Assembly: GCA_050250665.1 (NCBI GenBank)
Contig: JBFWOF010000057.1
Coordinates: 1-39,052 of the forward strand
Direction: 5' to 3'
DNA from: JADKFD01 sp050250665
GTDB lineage: Bacteria > Pseudomonadota > Gammaproteobacteria > Xanthomonadales > SZUA-5
DNA: 39,052 bases
Shown: piece after piece, positions 8,250-16,783 of the stretch
How positions within the stretch are numbered: the first letter of the stretch is position 1
Layout: every line of letters starts with the position of its first letter
The notes under the pieces: generated by a model
The model's input: the letters and a program-made list of their open reading frames with translations, nothing else
Told to the model about the DNA's origin: nothing
Databases searched by the model: none
Translations under genes and position numbers: made by a program

Positions 8250-8846
8250 ATGCAAGCCGCCCATAGCCTCGACGAACTCAAGCGCCAGATTCATGCCGGC
8301 GTCCGCTTCCCGCATCTCCATTTCTGGAGCCACGAAGGGCCACCTGATCGGGAGGTGGGCAAGAGCTGCCTGAGCCAGTGGTACCCGGCGCGCTTTCGAG
8401 TCGATTCGGTGGCCTACGCCAGTGCCGAGCACTACATGATGGCCGAGAAGGCGCGCTTCTTCGGCGATTCAGCCAGGCGCCAACAGATTCTGGCAGCAGC
8501 CACGCCCGCCGCCGCCAAGGCGCTGGGACGTGAGGTCGCCAACTTCGATGGGGAACGCTGGAGCAAGGTACGCATCGAGATCGTGATCGCCGGCAATCTG
8601 GCCAAGTTCGCCCAGAACCCGGCGCTGGGCGCCTTTCTGATCGGAACCGGCGACCAGATTCTGGTTGAAGCCAGCCCAGTCGACCTGATCTGGGGCATCG
8701 GTCTCGCCGAAAACGATCCTGCCGCGACGGATCCCTGGGCCTGGCGTGGCGAGAATCTGCTCGGCTTCGCGCTGATGGCGGTGCGCGGGAAGCTGATCGC
8801 CGGGCAAGCCCATGATCACGGCCACGGATGGCGGCTGGAGGAGTAG
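8250..8846 (+). CDS. NADAR-family protein (YbiA-like)
   Basis: 198 residues. The NADAR signature is clear: CLSQWYPARF, then the Y-x-S-A-E-H-Y-M-M-A-x-K-A segment near residues 53-65, then RWSKVRIEIVIAGNLAKF and VDLIWGIG. Known members include YbiA, an N-glycosidase acting on riboflavin-pathway intermediates, and NADAR enzymes that remove ADP-ribose from guanine in DNA opposite DarT toxins. No DarT-like or riboflavin gene is nearby, so the substrate is open. The ATG at 8250 has no good ribosome site. It overlaps the end of a 24-codon frame (8192-8266) that does have a GGAACG site, so coupled translation is possible. Confidence 0.82.
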   Translation: MQAAHSLDELKRQIHAGVRFPHLHFWSHEGPPDREVGKSCLSQWYPARFRVDSVAYASAEHYMMAEKARFFGDSARRQQILAAATPAAAKALGREVANFDGERWSKVRIEIVIAGNLAKFAQNPALGAFLIGTGDQILVEASPVDLIWGIGLAENDPAATDPWAWRGENLLGFALMAVRGKLIAGQAHDHGHGWRLEE

Positions 8847-8998
8847 CTCACCCTGGCCCGCAGGGCCTACGTGAGATCGAGAACTTACACCAGGCCGCTG
8901 AGCGACAACCTGAGCTACTTTCACCAGCGTTCACCGGTTCGTGAGCCCTGTACGCCGACATTGATTAGACTCTGGCCATCGCAGACCAGGTGCCCGAG

Positions 8999-9520
8999 AT
9001 GAAATCGTTGATCGACCAGTTGGCCAATTACGCCAGCTATCACCGCGACACGCGCAACATCGCCACCCACTTTGCCGGCATTCCGATGATCGTGCTGGCC
9101 GTTGCCGTCCTGCTCTCGCGCCCGGCCTTGCTGATCAACGGCATCGCGCTGTCGCCAGCGGTGCTGGTCAGCCTGATTGCGATCGGCTACTACGCGGCGC
9201 TGGACCTGCGCTACGGCATGGTCATGGGCGTGTTGTTCGCGATGATGTTGTGGCTGGCGCACTGGCTGGCCTGGCAGTCGATCGCGATGTGGCTGTCCGC
9301 CGGCATCGGTCTGTTCGTCGTCGGCTGGATACTGCAGTTTCTTGGCCATCATTACGAAGGTCGCAAACCCGCATTCGTGGATGATCTGATGGGCCTGGCC
9401 ATCGGCCCGCTGTTTGTACTCGCCGAAGCCGGGTTCCTGCTCGGGCTGCGAAACGAAGTTCGCGCGGCTATCGAGGAGCGGGTCGGACCCACCCGCACCG
9501 GCAAGGCAACCGTGCAGTAA
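8999..9520 (+). CDS. Mpo1-like (DUF962) membrane protein, putative 2-hydroxy fatty acid dioxygenase
   Basis: About 173 residues with four hydrophobic segments (~28-40, 50-68, 75-93, 97-115). The family's conserved His residues are visible: His15 (YHRDTRN), His24 (ATHFAGIP) and His117/118 (FLGHHYEGRKPA). In yeast, Mpo1 uses iron-bound histidines to shorten 2-hydroxy fatty acids by one carbon (alpha-oxidation); bacterial homologues are probably similar. The ATG at 8999 is preferred over the in-frame GTG at 8990, because it places the family-typical MKSLIDQLANYASYHRD at the N-terminus and has CAGG 9-12 bases upstream. The neighbours do not suggest a pathway. Confidence 0.8.
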   Translation: MKSLIDQLANYASYHRDTRNIATHFAGIPMIVLAVAVLLSRPALLINGIALSPAVLVSLIAIGYYAALDLRYGMVMGVLFAMMLWLAHWLAWQSIAMWLSAGIGLFVVGWILQFLGHHYEGRKPAFVDDLMGLAIGPLFVLAEAGFLLGLRNEVRAAIEERVGPTRTGKATVQ

Positions 9521-9667
9521 TAATCGGAGCGGTGTTGGCCAGGCCGTTTTGAGCGGGGCCGAGTGCCCCCTGCCACCTGCCCCGTGCCCCGTTTCTGACG
9601 GCCCAGTTGCAATAGCCGGGGCGCCCCGCTACCGTCCGCCGCCGAGTTTCTGCCGCCCGGAGCCACC

Positions 9668-11245
9668 GTGAACTCACCTGATCCCATCGCCCTGTCCCGC
9701 GCCCGGCGTCAGTACCAGCGCGGAGAAACCTATCTGGCCTCGGGTCATCTGGATGCGGCGATCAGCGCTTTCGAGGCCACACTGGGCGAGTTTGCCGGAC
9801 ACGCACCGGCGGCGCTGCAACTGGCGATGCTGGAACTGCAGCGCGGCAACTTCGGGCGCTCCCATCAGCTGGCGCTGAGCGCGGCGCGCATGGACATCGG
9901 TTCTCCGGCCGTGGCCCTGCTGCTTATCCGGCAGCTGGTCGCGGTCGGTCAGTCAGCCATGGTGCTCGATATCTGCAGCCAACTGCCGCCGCCGATGTGG
10001 GATTCGGCGCAATCACTGGCCACGGTGGCGCAGCAACTGAGCAGAGTCGGCGCCCATCGCATGGCCCGCGGCTATGCGCGGGCCGCGGTCGAACGCGATC
10101 CAAGGCATCCGCCCAGCCTGCACATGCTGGCCGGACTGGAAGTGTTTTTCGGCGAGACCGAAGCCGCCGTCGATCTGCTCGAACGCGCCCTGGCCCTCCA
10201 TCCGGATCTGGTCGATGCCTACTGGCTGCTGTCGCGCCTGCGCCAGCCCGACGCGCCGGCGCGCATCGCCCGCATCGAACAGGCACTGACCCGGGTGGCA
10301 CCCGGCGAAGACGAGTCCTTCCTGGCCTATGCGCTGCACAACGAATTGCACGACAGCCGCGACTACCCGCGGGCCTGGGCAGCACTGGAGCGCGCCTGCC
10401 GCGCCAAACGCCAGCAACTGAATTACGACCCGGCCGCGATGCGCTCGCTATTCGCGCGTCTGAAGATGTGGTCGCCTGCGGAAGTCGCCGCCGTCCGCGG
10501 CACCGACAAACGCGATCTGACGCCGATCTTCGTCGTCGGCATGCATCGCTCCGGCACGACCCTGATCGAACGCATCATCGGCGGTCACTCGCAAGTGGCA
10601 GCCGCTGGCGAAACCTACGAGTTCCCGACCCAGCTGCGGCTGGCCAGCGGCCGCTACACGTCGGCGGTGGTCGATGAGGCCATGGTCAGGGATCGGGTCA
10701 GCTACGATTACCAGGCTATGGGCGAGGGTTTCCTCGCCGGCATGCGCTGGCGCAGCCGCAACAAGGCCTTCGTGACCGACAAGCTGCCGTCGAACTTCCT
10801 GAACATCGGCTTCATTGCCCAGGCGCTGCCGCACGCCCGCTTCATCCATGTCTGTCGCGATCCCATCGATACCGGCCTGTCCAATCTGCGCACGCTGTTC
10901 ACCGCTGCCTGCCCCTATTCCTACGACCAGCTCGAATTCGTCGACTACTACCGCGAGTATCAGGCGCTGATGCAACACTGGCAGCAGCTGTTCCCAGGGC
11001 GGATCCTGGATGTGCGTTACGAGGACGTGGTCGCCGATGCGCTCGGCGCGGCACAGCGCATGGCCGAGTTCTGCGGCCTGCCCTTCGAGCCCGGCATGGT
11101 CGAGATCGAGCGCAGCGACGATCCGGTCGCCACCGCCAGCAGCGTGCTGGTGCGGGACGGCATCCGCAAGGACCGCTCGCGCCTGTGGCAAGCCTATGTT
11201 GAGCAGATGCGGCCGATGCGCGAGGCGCTGGGGCAAGAAGGCTGA
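9668..11245 (+). CDS. TPR-repeat sulfotransferase-family protein
   Basis: 525 residues. Residues ~10-235 are tetratricopeptide-like helical repeats (for example YLASGHLDAAISAFEATLGE and FFGETEAAVDLLERALALHP). Residues ~285-520 form a Sulfotransfer_3 domain. It has the 5'-phosphosulfate loop VGMHRSGTTLIERI near 290 and the 3'-phosphate-binding segment VCRDPIDTGLSNL near 395. Family members transfer sulfate from PAPS to protein tyrosines, glycans or lipids; the acceptor here is unknown. The start is GTG with CGGAG 6 bases upstream. No signal peptide is seen, so it is probably cytoplasmic. It stands alone, followed by a repeat-filled gap of almost 800 bases. Confidence 0.85.
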   Translation: MNSPDPIALSRARRQYQRGETYLASGHLDAAISAFEATLGEFAGHAPAALQLAMLELQRGNFGRSHQLALSAARMDIGSPAVALLLIRQLVAVGQSAMVLDICSQLPPPMWDSAQSLATVAQQLSRVGAHRMARGYARAAVERDPRHPPSLHMLAGLEVFFGETEAAVDLLERALALHPDLVDAYWLLSRLRQPDAPARIARIEQALTRVAPGEDESFLAYALHNELHDSRDYPRAWAALERACRAKRQQLNYDPAAMRSLFARLKMWSPAEVAAVRGTDKRDLTPIFVVGMHRSGTTLIERIIGGHSQVAAAGETYEFPTQLRLASGRYTSAVVDEAMVRDRVSYDYQAMGEGFLAGMRWRSRNKAFVTDKLPSNFLNIGFIAQALPHARFIHVCRDPIDTGLSNLRTLFTAACPYSYDQLEFVDYYREYQALMQHWQQLFPGRILDVRYEDVVADALGAAQRMAEFCGLPFEPGMVEIERSDDPVATASSVLVRDGIRKDRSRLWQAYVEQMRPMREALGQEG

Positions 11246-11291
11246 GTCCGCGCTCGCACTTGCTGCTGAACCGCGATCGCGAGACAAGGGC

Positions 11292-11756
11292 GGGACGCAA
11301 AGGACGCGAAGGAAAGGCAGAAAGGTCGCGAAGAGGAGCCACTACTCAGCTCAACCTCGGACGTAGCGCGGCTCCGGCGCGCGCGGCCTCCGGGCGAGCG
11401 ACGAGGTGCATCGCGCCGGCGGCCGCGGCATGACTGGGTGGATGAGAGCAAAAACGGGACGCAAAGGACGCGAAGGAGAAGCAGAAAGGACGCTAAGAAG
11501 AGCCACTACTCAGCGCAGCCTCGGACGTAGCGCGGCTCCGGCGCGCGCGGCCTCCGTCCGGCTTCTGGCCCGGCCACGCCGTCCAGGCGACACCTCTGCC
11601 GGGCGCCGCGCGTTGGCCGTCTGGGCGCGTTCTCTATCCTCACGGACGCGCGGACCCGGCCTACGACCGAATCGAGCATCCGTCCGATGATCTGCTCTCC
11701 TTCGCGTCCTTTCTGCTCTTCCTTCGCGTCCTTCGCGTCCCGCTTCTGGCCCCGCC
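11292..11756. repeat. GGACGC/GAAGG repeat array with 164-base direct duplication and facing copy
   Basis: Two 101-base direct copies lie at 11292-11392 and 11456-11556. Each begins GGGACGCAAAGGACGCGAAGG and ends GCGCGCGGCCTCCG; they are ~93% identical with a period of 164. An inverted copy (CTTCGCGTCC... GCGTCCCGCTTCTGG) follows at 11697-11756, so the array is bounded by facing arms. No credible gene lies inside. The same arm family occurs at 14979, 16581, 21721, 22041, 33415, 33909, 35363 and 35545. Confidence 0.8.
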
Positions 11757-11814
11757 CCGGCCCTGAGGAGACAATCCGTTGATTCTTGCCTCGGGTGCGG
11801 CGTGCTAGTCTCTA

Positions 11815-11990
11815 GCGGCTGTGTGGGAGAGACCGGATTCGTCCGGCGCCGAAGGAGCAACCGCCCCGGAAACTCTCAGGCCAAAGGACCGCACGGCAGC
11901 TGTGGACATCTGGAAAGAGGCACCGGCCTTCGGGTCCGGTGTCCGCCGAAGGGGTTACGCTCTCAGGCAAAGCCGACAGATGGGGCTGAA
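11815..11990 (+). promoter_or_regulatory. Tandem glycine riboswitch (gcvT element) upstream of gcvP
   Basis: Aptamer 1 (11821-~11897) has GGGAGAGACC, then GCCGAAGGAGCAACC, then AACTCTCAGGCCAAAGGACC. Aptamer 2 (~11910-11985) has GGAAAGAGGCACCGG, CGCCGAAGGGGTTACG and CTCTCAGGCAAAGCCGACAG. These are the conserved bulges of the glycine-binding aptamer, joined by a short linker as in the classic two-aptamer form. It ends ~46 bases before the gcvP start. Glycine binding is expected to switch on gcvP expression. No separate terminator hairpin with a T-run is seen before the ATG, so control may be translational or may overlap the ribosome site (inference). Confidence 0.95.
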
Positions 11991-12035
11991 GGAACGCCAT
12001 GACGTTCCATGCCTGCCCGTCTTCGGAGTTTTCCC

Positions 12036-14912
12036 ATGAGCGCCCCGGTCATCCTGCGTCAACCGCATCTCGCTTCCGAGTTCCAGCACCGCCACATTGG
12101 CCCTTCGCCGCATGAAACGGCGGACATGCTGGCGGCCATCGGCGCTGAATCGCTCGATGAATTGATGGCGCAGACGCTGCCGATTTCGATCCGCCAGATG
12201 CGTCCGCTGGGCGTGGGCGAAGCGGTCAGCGAAACCGAGGCGCTGGAGCGCATGCGCGCCATTGCCGAGCGCAACGAGGTCTATACCTCGCTGATCGGAC
12301 AGGGCTATCACGGCACCCATCTGCCGCTGGTCATCCAGCGCAATATTCTCGAGAACCCGGCCTGGTACACCGCCTATACGCCCTACCAGCCGGAAATCAG
12401 TCAGGGCCGGCTCGAGGCCCTGCTGAATTTCCAGACCATGGTCACCGAGCTGACCGGCCTGGATGTCGCCAATGCCTCGCTGCTGGATGAAGCCACCGCC
12501 GCGGCCGAAGCCATGGCCGTGGCCCAGCGCAGTTCCAAGTCCAAGCTCACGGCCTTCTTTGTCGATGCCGATTGCCATCCGCAGACCATCGCCCTGTTGC
12601 GCACCCGCGCCGAGCCGCTGGGCTGGAGCGTGATCGTCGGCGATCCCGATTCCGATCTTGATGCCACCCAGGTCTTCGGCGCGCTGCTGCAATACCCGGG
12701 CAGCAGTGGCGCGGTCCGCGATTTCCGCGGCGCCATCGCCCGGATCAAGGCGGCAGGTGCGGTCGCAGTGATGGCCGCCGATCCGCTGGCGCTGACGCTG
12801 CTGACGCCGCCGGGAGAGCTCGGCGCCGACATCGCCATCGGCTCGACCCAGCGCTTTGGTGTGCCGATGGGCTACGGCGGGCCGCATGCGGCCTACATGG
12901 CCGTGCGCGACAGTTTCAAGCGCTCGATTCCGGGTCGCTTGATCGGGGTCTCGGTCGACAGCCGCGGCCAACCCGCCTACCGACTGTCCCTGCAGACCCG
13001 CGAGCAACATATCCGCCGCGAGAAGGCCACCAGCAATATCTGCACGGCGCAGGTGCTGCTGGCGGTCATCGCCTCGATGTACGCGGTCTATCACGGCCCC
13101 GAAGGTCTGCGCGCCATTGCCGAACGCACCCATCGCCGCGCCAGCACGCTGGCTGCGGGCCTCGCTGATCTGGGTTTCCCGGCCAGAGCGCATCACTATT
13201 TCGACTGCATCACGGTCGACGCCGGCGAGCGCCAGGCGGCGATCATCGAGCGTGCGCTGGCGGCCCGCATCAATTTGCGCGTGCTGGCCGATGGCGCGCT
13301 CGGCATCAATGTCGACGAGACCACGACACCAGCGGTCATCGAAGCGCTGTGGTCCGTATTCGGCGGCGAACTGCGCTATGCCGAGGTCGAGGCCGAGCGC
13401 GGTCCGGCGCTGCCGCCGGAACTGCTGCGCAAGGGCAGCTGTCTGAAGCACCCGATCTTCTCGCGCTACCGTTCCGAGACCGAGTTGCTGCGCTACATGC
13501 GCAAACTGGCCGATCGCGATCTGGCGCTGGACCGGGCCATGATTCCGCTCGGCTCGTGCACGATGAAACTCAACGCCACCGCCGAGATGATTCCGATCAC
13601 CTGGCCGGAATTCGGCGCGCTGCATCCTTTTGCGCCGGCCAATCAGGCCATGGGCTATGCCCAGATGTTCGAGGAGCTCAGAAGCTGGCTGTGCGACATC
13701 ACCGGCTATGACGCCGTCTCGCTGCAGCCCAATTCCGGAGCCCAGGGCGAATACGCCGGTCTGCTGGCAATCCGCGCCTACCACCTGAGCCGCGGCGACA
13801 GCGAGCGCAAGGTCTGCCTGATTCCGTCCAGCGCCCACGGCACCAATCCGGCCTCGGCGCAGATGGTCGGCATGGACGTGATCGTCGTCAACTGCGACAG
13901 CGACGGCAATGTCGATGTCGAAGACCTGCGGGCCAAGGCCGAAAAACACAGCGCCCGGCTGGCGGCACTGATGGTCACCTACCCGTCCACCCACGGCGTG
14001 TTCGAAGAGCGCATCGGCGAGATCTGCCAGATCGTCCATCAGCATGGTGGCCAGGTCTATCTGGACGGCGCCAACCTCAACGCCCAGGTGGGCCTGGCGC
14101 GTCCGGGCGACTACGGCGCCGATGTCAGCCATCTGAATCTGCACAAGACCTTCTGCATTCCGCACGGCGGCGGCGGCCCGGGCATGGGCCCGATCGGCGT
14201 CAAGGCGCATCTGGCGCCCTTCCTGCCCGGCCACCCGGTGCTCGATGACGGCCGCGCGCCGGTGGGTCCGGTGTCGGCCGCACCCTATGGCTCGGCCTCG
14301 ATCCTGCCGATCTCCTATGCCTACATCCTGATGATGGGCAGCGAGGGCCTGAAGCGCGCCACCGAGATCGCCATTCTCAACGCCAACTACATCGCCGCGC
14401 GGCTGGACGAGCATTTCCCGGTGCTCTACCAGAACCACAACGGTCGTGTCGCCCACGAATGCATCATCGATCCACGGCCGCTGAAGGAATCCGCCGGCGT
14501 CACCGTCGACGACATCGCCAAGCGCCTGATCGACTATGGCTTCCACGCCCCGACGATGAGCTTCCCGGTGGCCGGCACGCTGATGATCGAGCCCACCGAA
14601 TCGGAAGCCAAGGTGGAGCTGGATCGCTTCTGCGACGCCATGATCGCGATCCGCCACGAGATCGCGGCGGTGGAAGCCGGCCAGTATCCGGTCGAGCAGT
14701 CGCCGCTGCGGCATGCCCCGCACACCGTGCACGATCTGGCCCACGCCGAGTGGAATCGCCCCTACAGCCGGGAAGAAGCGGTTTTCCCGGCCGGCGTCGA
14801 CCGCCAGGACAAATACTGGTGCCCGGTCGGTCGGGTCGACAACGTCTACGGCGATCGCAACCTGATCTGCATCTGCCCCTCACCCGAGGAATACCGCGAG
14901 GAAGCCGCGTAA
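12036..14912 (+). CDS. gcvP: Glycine dehydrogenase (decarboxylating), P protein of the glycine cleavage system
   Basis: 958 residues, the usual full-length single-chain P protein with two homologous halves. It decarboxylates glycine with pyridoxal phosphate and passes the aminomethyl group to the lipoyl arm of GcvH. The PLP lysine is Lys704 in HLNLHKTFCIPHGGGGPGMGP; the N-terminus RHIGPSPHETADML and the active-site region HGTNPASAQMVGMDV are also typical. The ATG at 12036 is chosen because GGAG precedes it and the family begins near HRHIGP; an in-frame ATG at 12009 would add nine residues. gcvT and gcvH are not in the window, so this gene stands alone under its own riboswitch. Confidence 0.96.
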   Translation: MSAPVILRQPHLASEFQHRHIGPSPHETADMLAAIGAESLDELMAQTLPISIRQMRPLGVGEAVSETEALERMRAIAERNEVYTSLIGQGYHGTHLPLVIQRNILENPAWYTAYTPYQPEISQGRLEALLNFQTMVTELTGLDVANASLLDEATAAAEAMAVAQRSSKSKLTAFFVDADCHPQTIALLRTRAEPLGWSVIVGDPDSDLDATQVFGALLQYPGSSGAVRDFRGAIARIKAAGAVAVMAADPLALTLLTPPGELGADIAIGSTQRFGVPMGYGGPHAAYMAVRDSFKRSIPGRLIGVSVDSRGQPAYRLSLQTREQHIRREKATSNICTAQVLLAVIASMYAVYHGPEGLRAIAERTHRRASTLAAGLADLGFPARAHHYFDCITVDAGERQAAIIERALAARINLRVLADGALGINVDETTTPAVIEALWSVFGGELRYAEVEAERGPALPPELLRKGSCLKHPIFSRYRSETELLRYMRKLADRDLALDRAMIPLGSCTMKLNATAEMIPITWPEFGALHPFAPANQAMGYAQMFEELRSWLCDITGYDAVSLQPNSGAQGEYAGLLAIRAYHLSRGDSERKVCLIPSSAHGTNPASAQMVGMDVIVVNCDSDGNVDVEDLRAKAEKHSARLAALMVTYPSTHGVFEERIGEICQIVHQHGGQVYLDGANLNAQVGLARPGDYGADVSHLNLHKTFCIPHGGGGPGMGPIGVKAHLAPFLPGHPVLDDGRAPVGPVSAAPYGSASILPISYAYILMMGSEGLKRATEIAILNANYIAARLDEHFPVLYQNHNGRVAHECIIDPRPLKESAGVTVDDIAKRLIDYGFHAPTMSFPVAGTLMIEPTESEAKVELDRFCDAMIAIRHEIAAVEAGQYPVEQSPLRHAPHTVHDLAHAEWNRPYSREEAVFPAGVDRQDKYWCPVGRVDNVYGDRNLICICPSPEEYREEAA

Positions 14913-14978
14913 GCCCGCACGACGAGACCACCGGCCTCACCGTCGCGAAAATCGTAACGCTGAGGCTGATTGTTGGTG

Positions 14979-15034
14979 AGAAGCGGATCGCAGAGAACGC
15001 AGAGAATGAGCAGAGAGGACGCAGAGAGTAGCGA
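14979..15034. repeat. GCAGAGAACGCAGAGA arm (GGACGC-family variant), forward
   Basis: GAGAAGCGGATCGCAGAGAA... GAGGACGCAGAGAG, an A-rich variant of the GGACGC/GAAGG arm. Its facing partner is at 16581-16632, so the liuC gene and two CATTGCG repeat blocks lie between the pair. Confidence 0.65.
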
Positions 15035-15088
15035 AGATCGGGCTGGAACTGCTTCTCTCCATGAATTCACGCCGCAATTAGTTGATGT

Positions 15089-15393
15089 GTCATTGCGAGG
15101 AGCGTAGCGACGAAGCAATCCAGGGTATCGCCTGCACGCCCCTGGATCGCTTCGTTGCGGACTCCATGAACCCATGTCGTAAGTTGTTGATGCGTCATTG
15201 CGAGGAACGCAGTGACGAAGCAATCCAGGGCAACGCCGCACGCCCCTGGATCGCTTCGTTGCGGACTCCATGAACCCATGTCGTAAGTTGTTGATGCGTC
15301 ATTGCGAGGAACGCAGTGACGAAGCAAACCAGTGCTTCTGCGACTGTGGCTCTGGATTGCTTCCCCCGGATCAAGTCCGGGGTCGCAATGACG
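15089..15393. repeat. CATTGCG/CAATCCAG repeat, three tandem units
   Basis: Left halves begin CATTGCGAGG at 15091, 15196 and 15300, giving periods of 105 and 104 bases. Units 1 and 2 end with the module CTGGATCGCTTCGTTGCGGA... GTCGTAAGTTGTTGATG. Unit 3 ends with the palindromic right half TCCGGGGTCGCAATGACG. This fills the gap between gcvP and liuC. The short open frames here are translations of the repeat and not genes. Confidence 0.9.
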
Positions 15394-15550
15394 CCGGGGT
15401 TTCATGGCCTGTGCGCGGTCTCGGGCCGATACATGTGGCTCTCGGCGACCCTCAGCGCTCTCGGCGTTCCAGATTCTTGACCGCACCGCCCGCGCAGGCC
15501 CGGGAGATGCGGGCTAGACTTGGTCGGAGCTCATCAGGGGAAAGCCAGGA

Positions 15551-16336
15551 ATGACGGCAATGATTCAACTTGCCTTGTCCGGACGGGTCGCGACGCTGAC
15601 CATGAACCGTCCCGATGTTCACAACGCCTTCAACGCCGAGTTGATCGCGGAACTGACCGCCGCGCTGACGCGGGTCGGCGCCGACCCGGAAGTACGCGCA
15701 GTGGTGCTCACCGGCACCGGCAAATCCTTTTCCGCCGGTGCCGATCTCAACTGGATGCGCGCCATGGCTGCATACAGCGAGGCCGAGAACCATGCCGATG
15801 CGCTGAAACTGGCGGATCTGATGCGCACCCTAGCCTACCTGCCCAAACCGACGATCGCCCGGGTGCAGGGCTCGGCTTTCGGCGGCGGCGTAGGCCTGAT
15901 TGCCTGCTGCGACGTGGCCATCTGCGTGGAACAGGCCAAATTCGGCCTGACCGAGAGCAAGCTCGGCCTGGTACCCGCGGTCATCTCGCCCTATGTCGTG
16001 GCCGCCATCAGCGCCCGCCACGCCCGGCGCTGGTTCCAGAGCGGCGCCATCTTCGATGCCAGTCGCGCCCTGAGCATGGGGCTGGTGCACGAGGTGGTCG
16101 CCGCCGATGACCTCGATCCCATGGTGGCCAACGAACTCGACGCCCTGCTCAAAGCCGGCCCGACCTCGGCCCTGGTGGCCAAGCGCCTGGTCGAAGGCAT
16201 CTTTGGCCGCGACGAACCAGCCCAACGCAAACTCGACGAGCAAACCGCCGCGCTGATCGCGCGCCTGCGGGTATCGCTGGAAGGCCAGGAAGGCCTGAGC
16301 GCCTTTCTCGAGAAGCGACCGCCGAACTGGCTGTGA
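15551..16336 (+). CDS. liuC: Enoyl-CoA hydratase family, probable methylglutaconyl-CoA hydratase
   Basis: 261 residues of the crotonase fold. The oxyanion-hole segments are visible: SFSAGADLNWM near 60-70 and QGSAFGGGVGLIACCDVAIC near 107-125. The ADLNWM and LTESKLGLVPAVISPYV segments are typical of LiuC-type methylglutaconyl-CoA hydratases, which hydrate 3-methylglutaconyl-CoA to HMG-CoA in leucine and isovalerate breakdown. The assignment is supported by the biotin-carboxylase subunit gene liuD 450 bases downstream; the rest of a liu operon (liuR, liuA, liuB, liuE) is not here. The ATG at 15551 has GGGGA 8 bases upstream; an in-frame ATG at 15560 is also possible. General enoyl-CoA hydratase activity cannot be excluded. 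Confidence 0.85.
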   Translation: MTAMIQLALSGRVATLTMNRPDVHNAFNAELIAELTAALTRVGADPEVRAVVLTGTGKSFSAGADLNWMRAMAAYSEAENHADALKLADLMRTLAYLPKPTIARVQGSAFGGGVGLIACCDVAICVEQAKFGLTESKLGLVPAVISPYVVAAISARHARRWFQSGAIFDASRALSMGLVHEVVAADDLDPMVANELDALLKAGPTSALVAKRLVEGIFGRDEPAQRKLDEQTAALIARLRVSLEGQEGLSAFLEKRPPNWL

Positions 16337-16390
16337 TTGGAGCGGGAAAAGGGAAGAGCGGGCGGGTCGCCCGGCGGCAGGGTTAGCTGG

Positions 16391-16485
16391 CGTCATTGCG
16401 AGGAGCGCAGCGACGAAGCAATCCAGGGTATCGCCGCACGCCCATGGATTGCTTCCCCCGGATCACGTCCGGGGTCGCAATGACG
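16391..16485. repeat. CATTGCG/CAATCCAG palindromic repeat, copy 4
   Basis: A full palindromic copy: CGTCATTGCGAGGAGCGCAG... GAAGCAATCCAG and ATGGATTGCTTC... TCGCAATGACG. It starts 55 bases after the liuC stop and lies between liuC and liuD. Confidence 0.88.
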
Positions 16486-16506
16486 CCGGTTTCGGACTTT
16501 TGATAG

Positions 16507-16564
16507 GTCCAGACTTGTCTGGACGCTGCTGGCTTCGTGCAGACAGAGCATCCCAACAAGTCTG
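16507..16564. repeat. GTCCAGAC palindrome with inverted partial copy
   Basis: GTCCAGACTTGTCTGGAC (16507-16524) is a perfect 8-base-arm palindrome around TT. AACAAGTCTGGAC (16552-16564) is an inverted partial copy. The same palindrome followed by GCTGC recurs at 24937-24954, so this is a dispersed short repeat and not a gene-specific operator. Confidence 0.7.
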
Positions 16565-16580
16565 GACCCACAAAAGCCTT

Positions 16581-16632
16581 CTCCGTGTTCTCTCTGCGCT
16601 ATCTCAGCGTTCTCTGCGTGCGGCTTCTGGCC
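16581..16632. repeat. GGACGC-family arm, reverse orientation
   Basis: CTCCGTGTTCTCTCTGCG... CAGCGTTCTCTGCGTGCGGC, the reverse complement of the arm at 14979-15034. Between this and the liuD start (16633-16783) I see only a pyrimidine-rich tract (TTCC/TTTT, 16741-16770). Confidence 0.65.
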
Positions 16633-16783
16633 ACGAGCTGCCTCAGGAAAGAATCTTTGCCTCGCCGGTCAAGGCCAGACTCAAACCACCGGCAAACAGC
16701 GGCATGATCTGCAAGACTATCCAGCCAGCCCCGACAAATCGTTCCTTTTTCCTTTTCCCTTTTCCTGCTCTCTGGACCCCCGC

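Noticed and set aside
11955..14744. A 929-codon open frame on the minus strand
   Set aside because: It is the antisense shadow of gcvP; the plus frame has full-length P-protein homology and a riboswitch in front, and the minus translation is low-complexity Arg/His/Gly-rich.
15089..15393. CRISPR-like or small-gene array
   Set aside because: The ~105-base units are repeated along their whole length, so there are no spacers, and short frames in them recur with each copy and so reflect the repeat.
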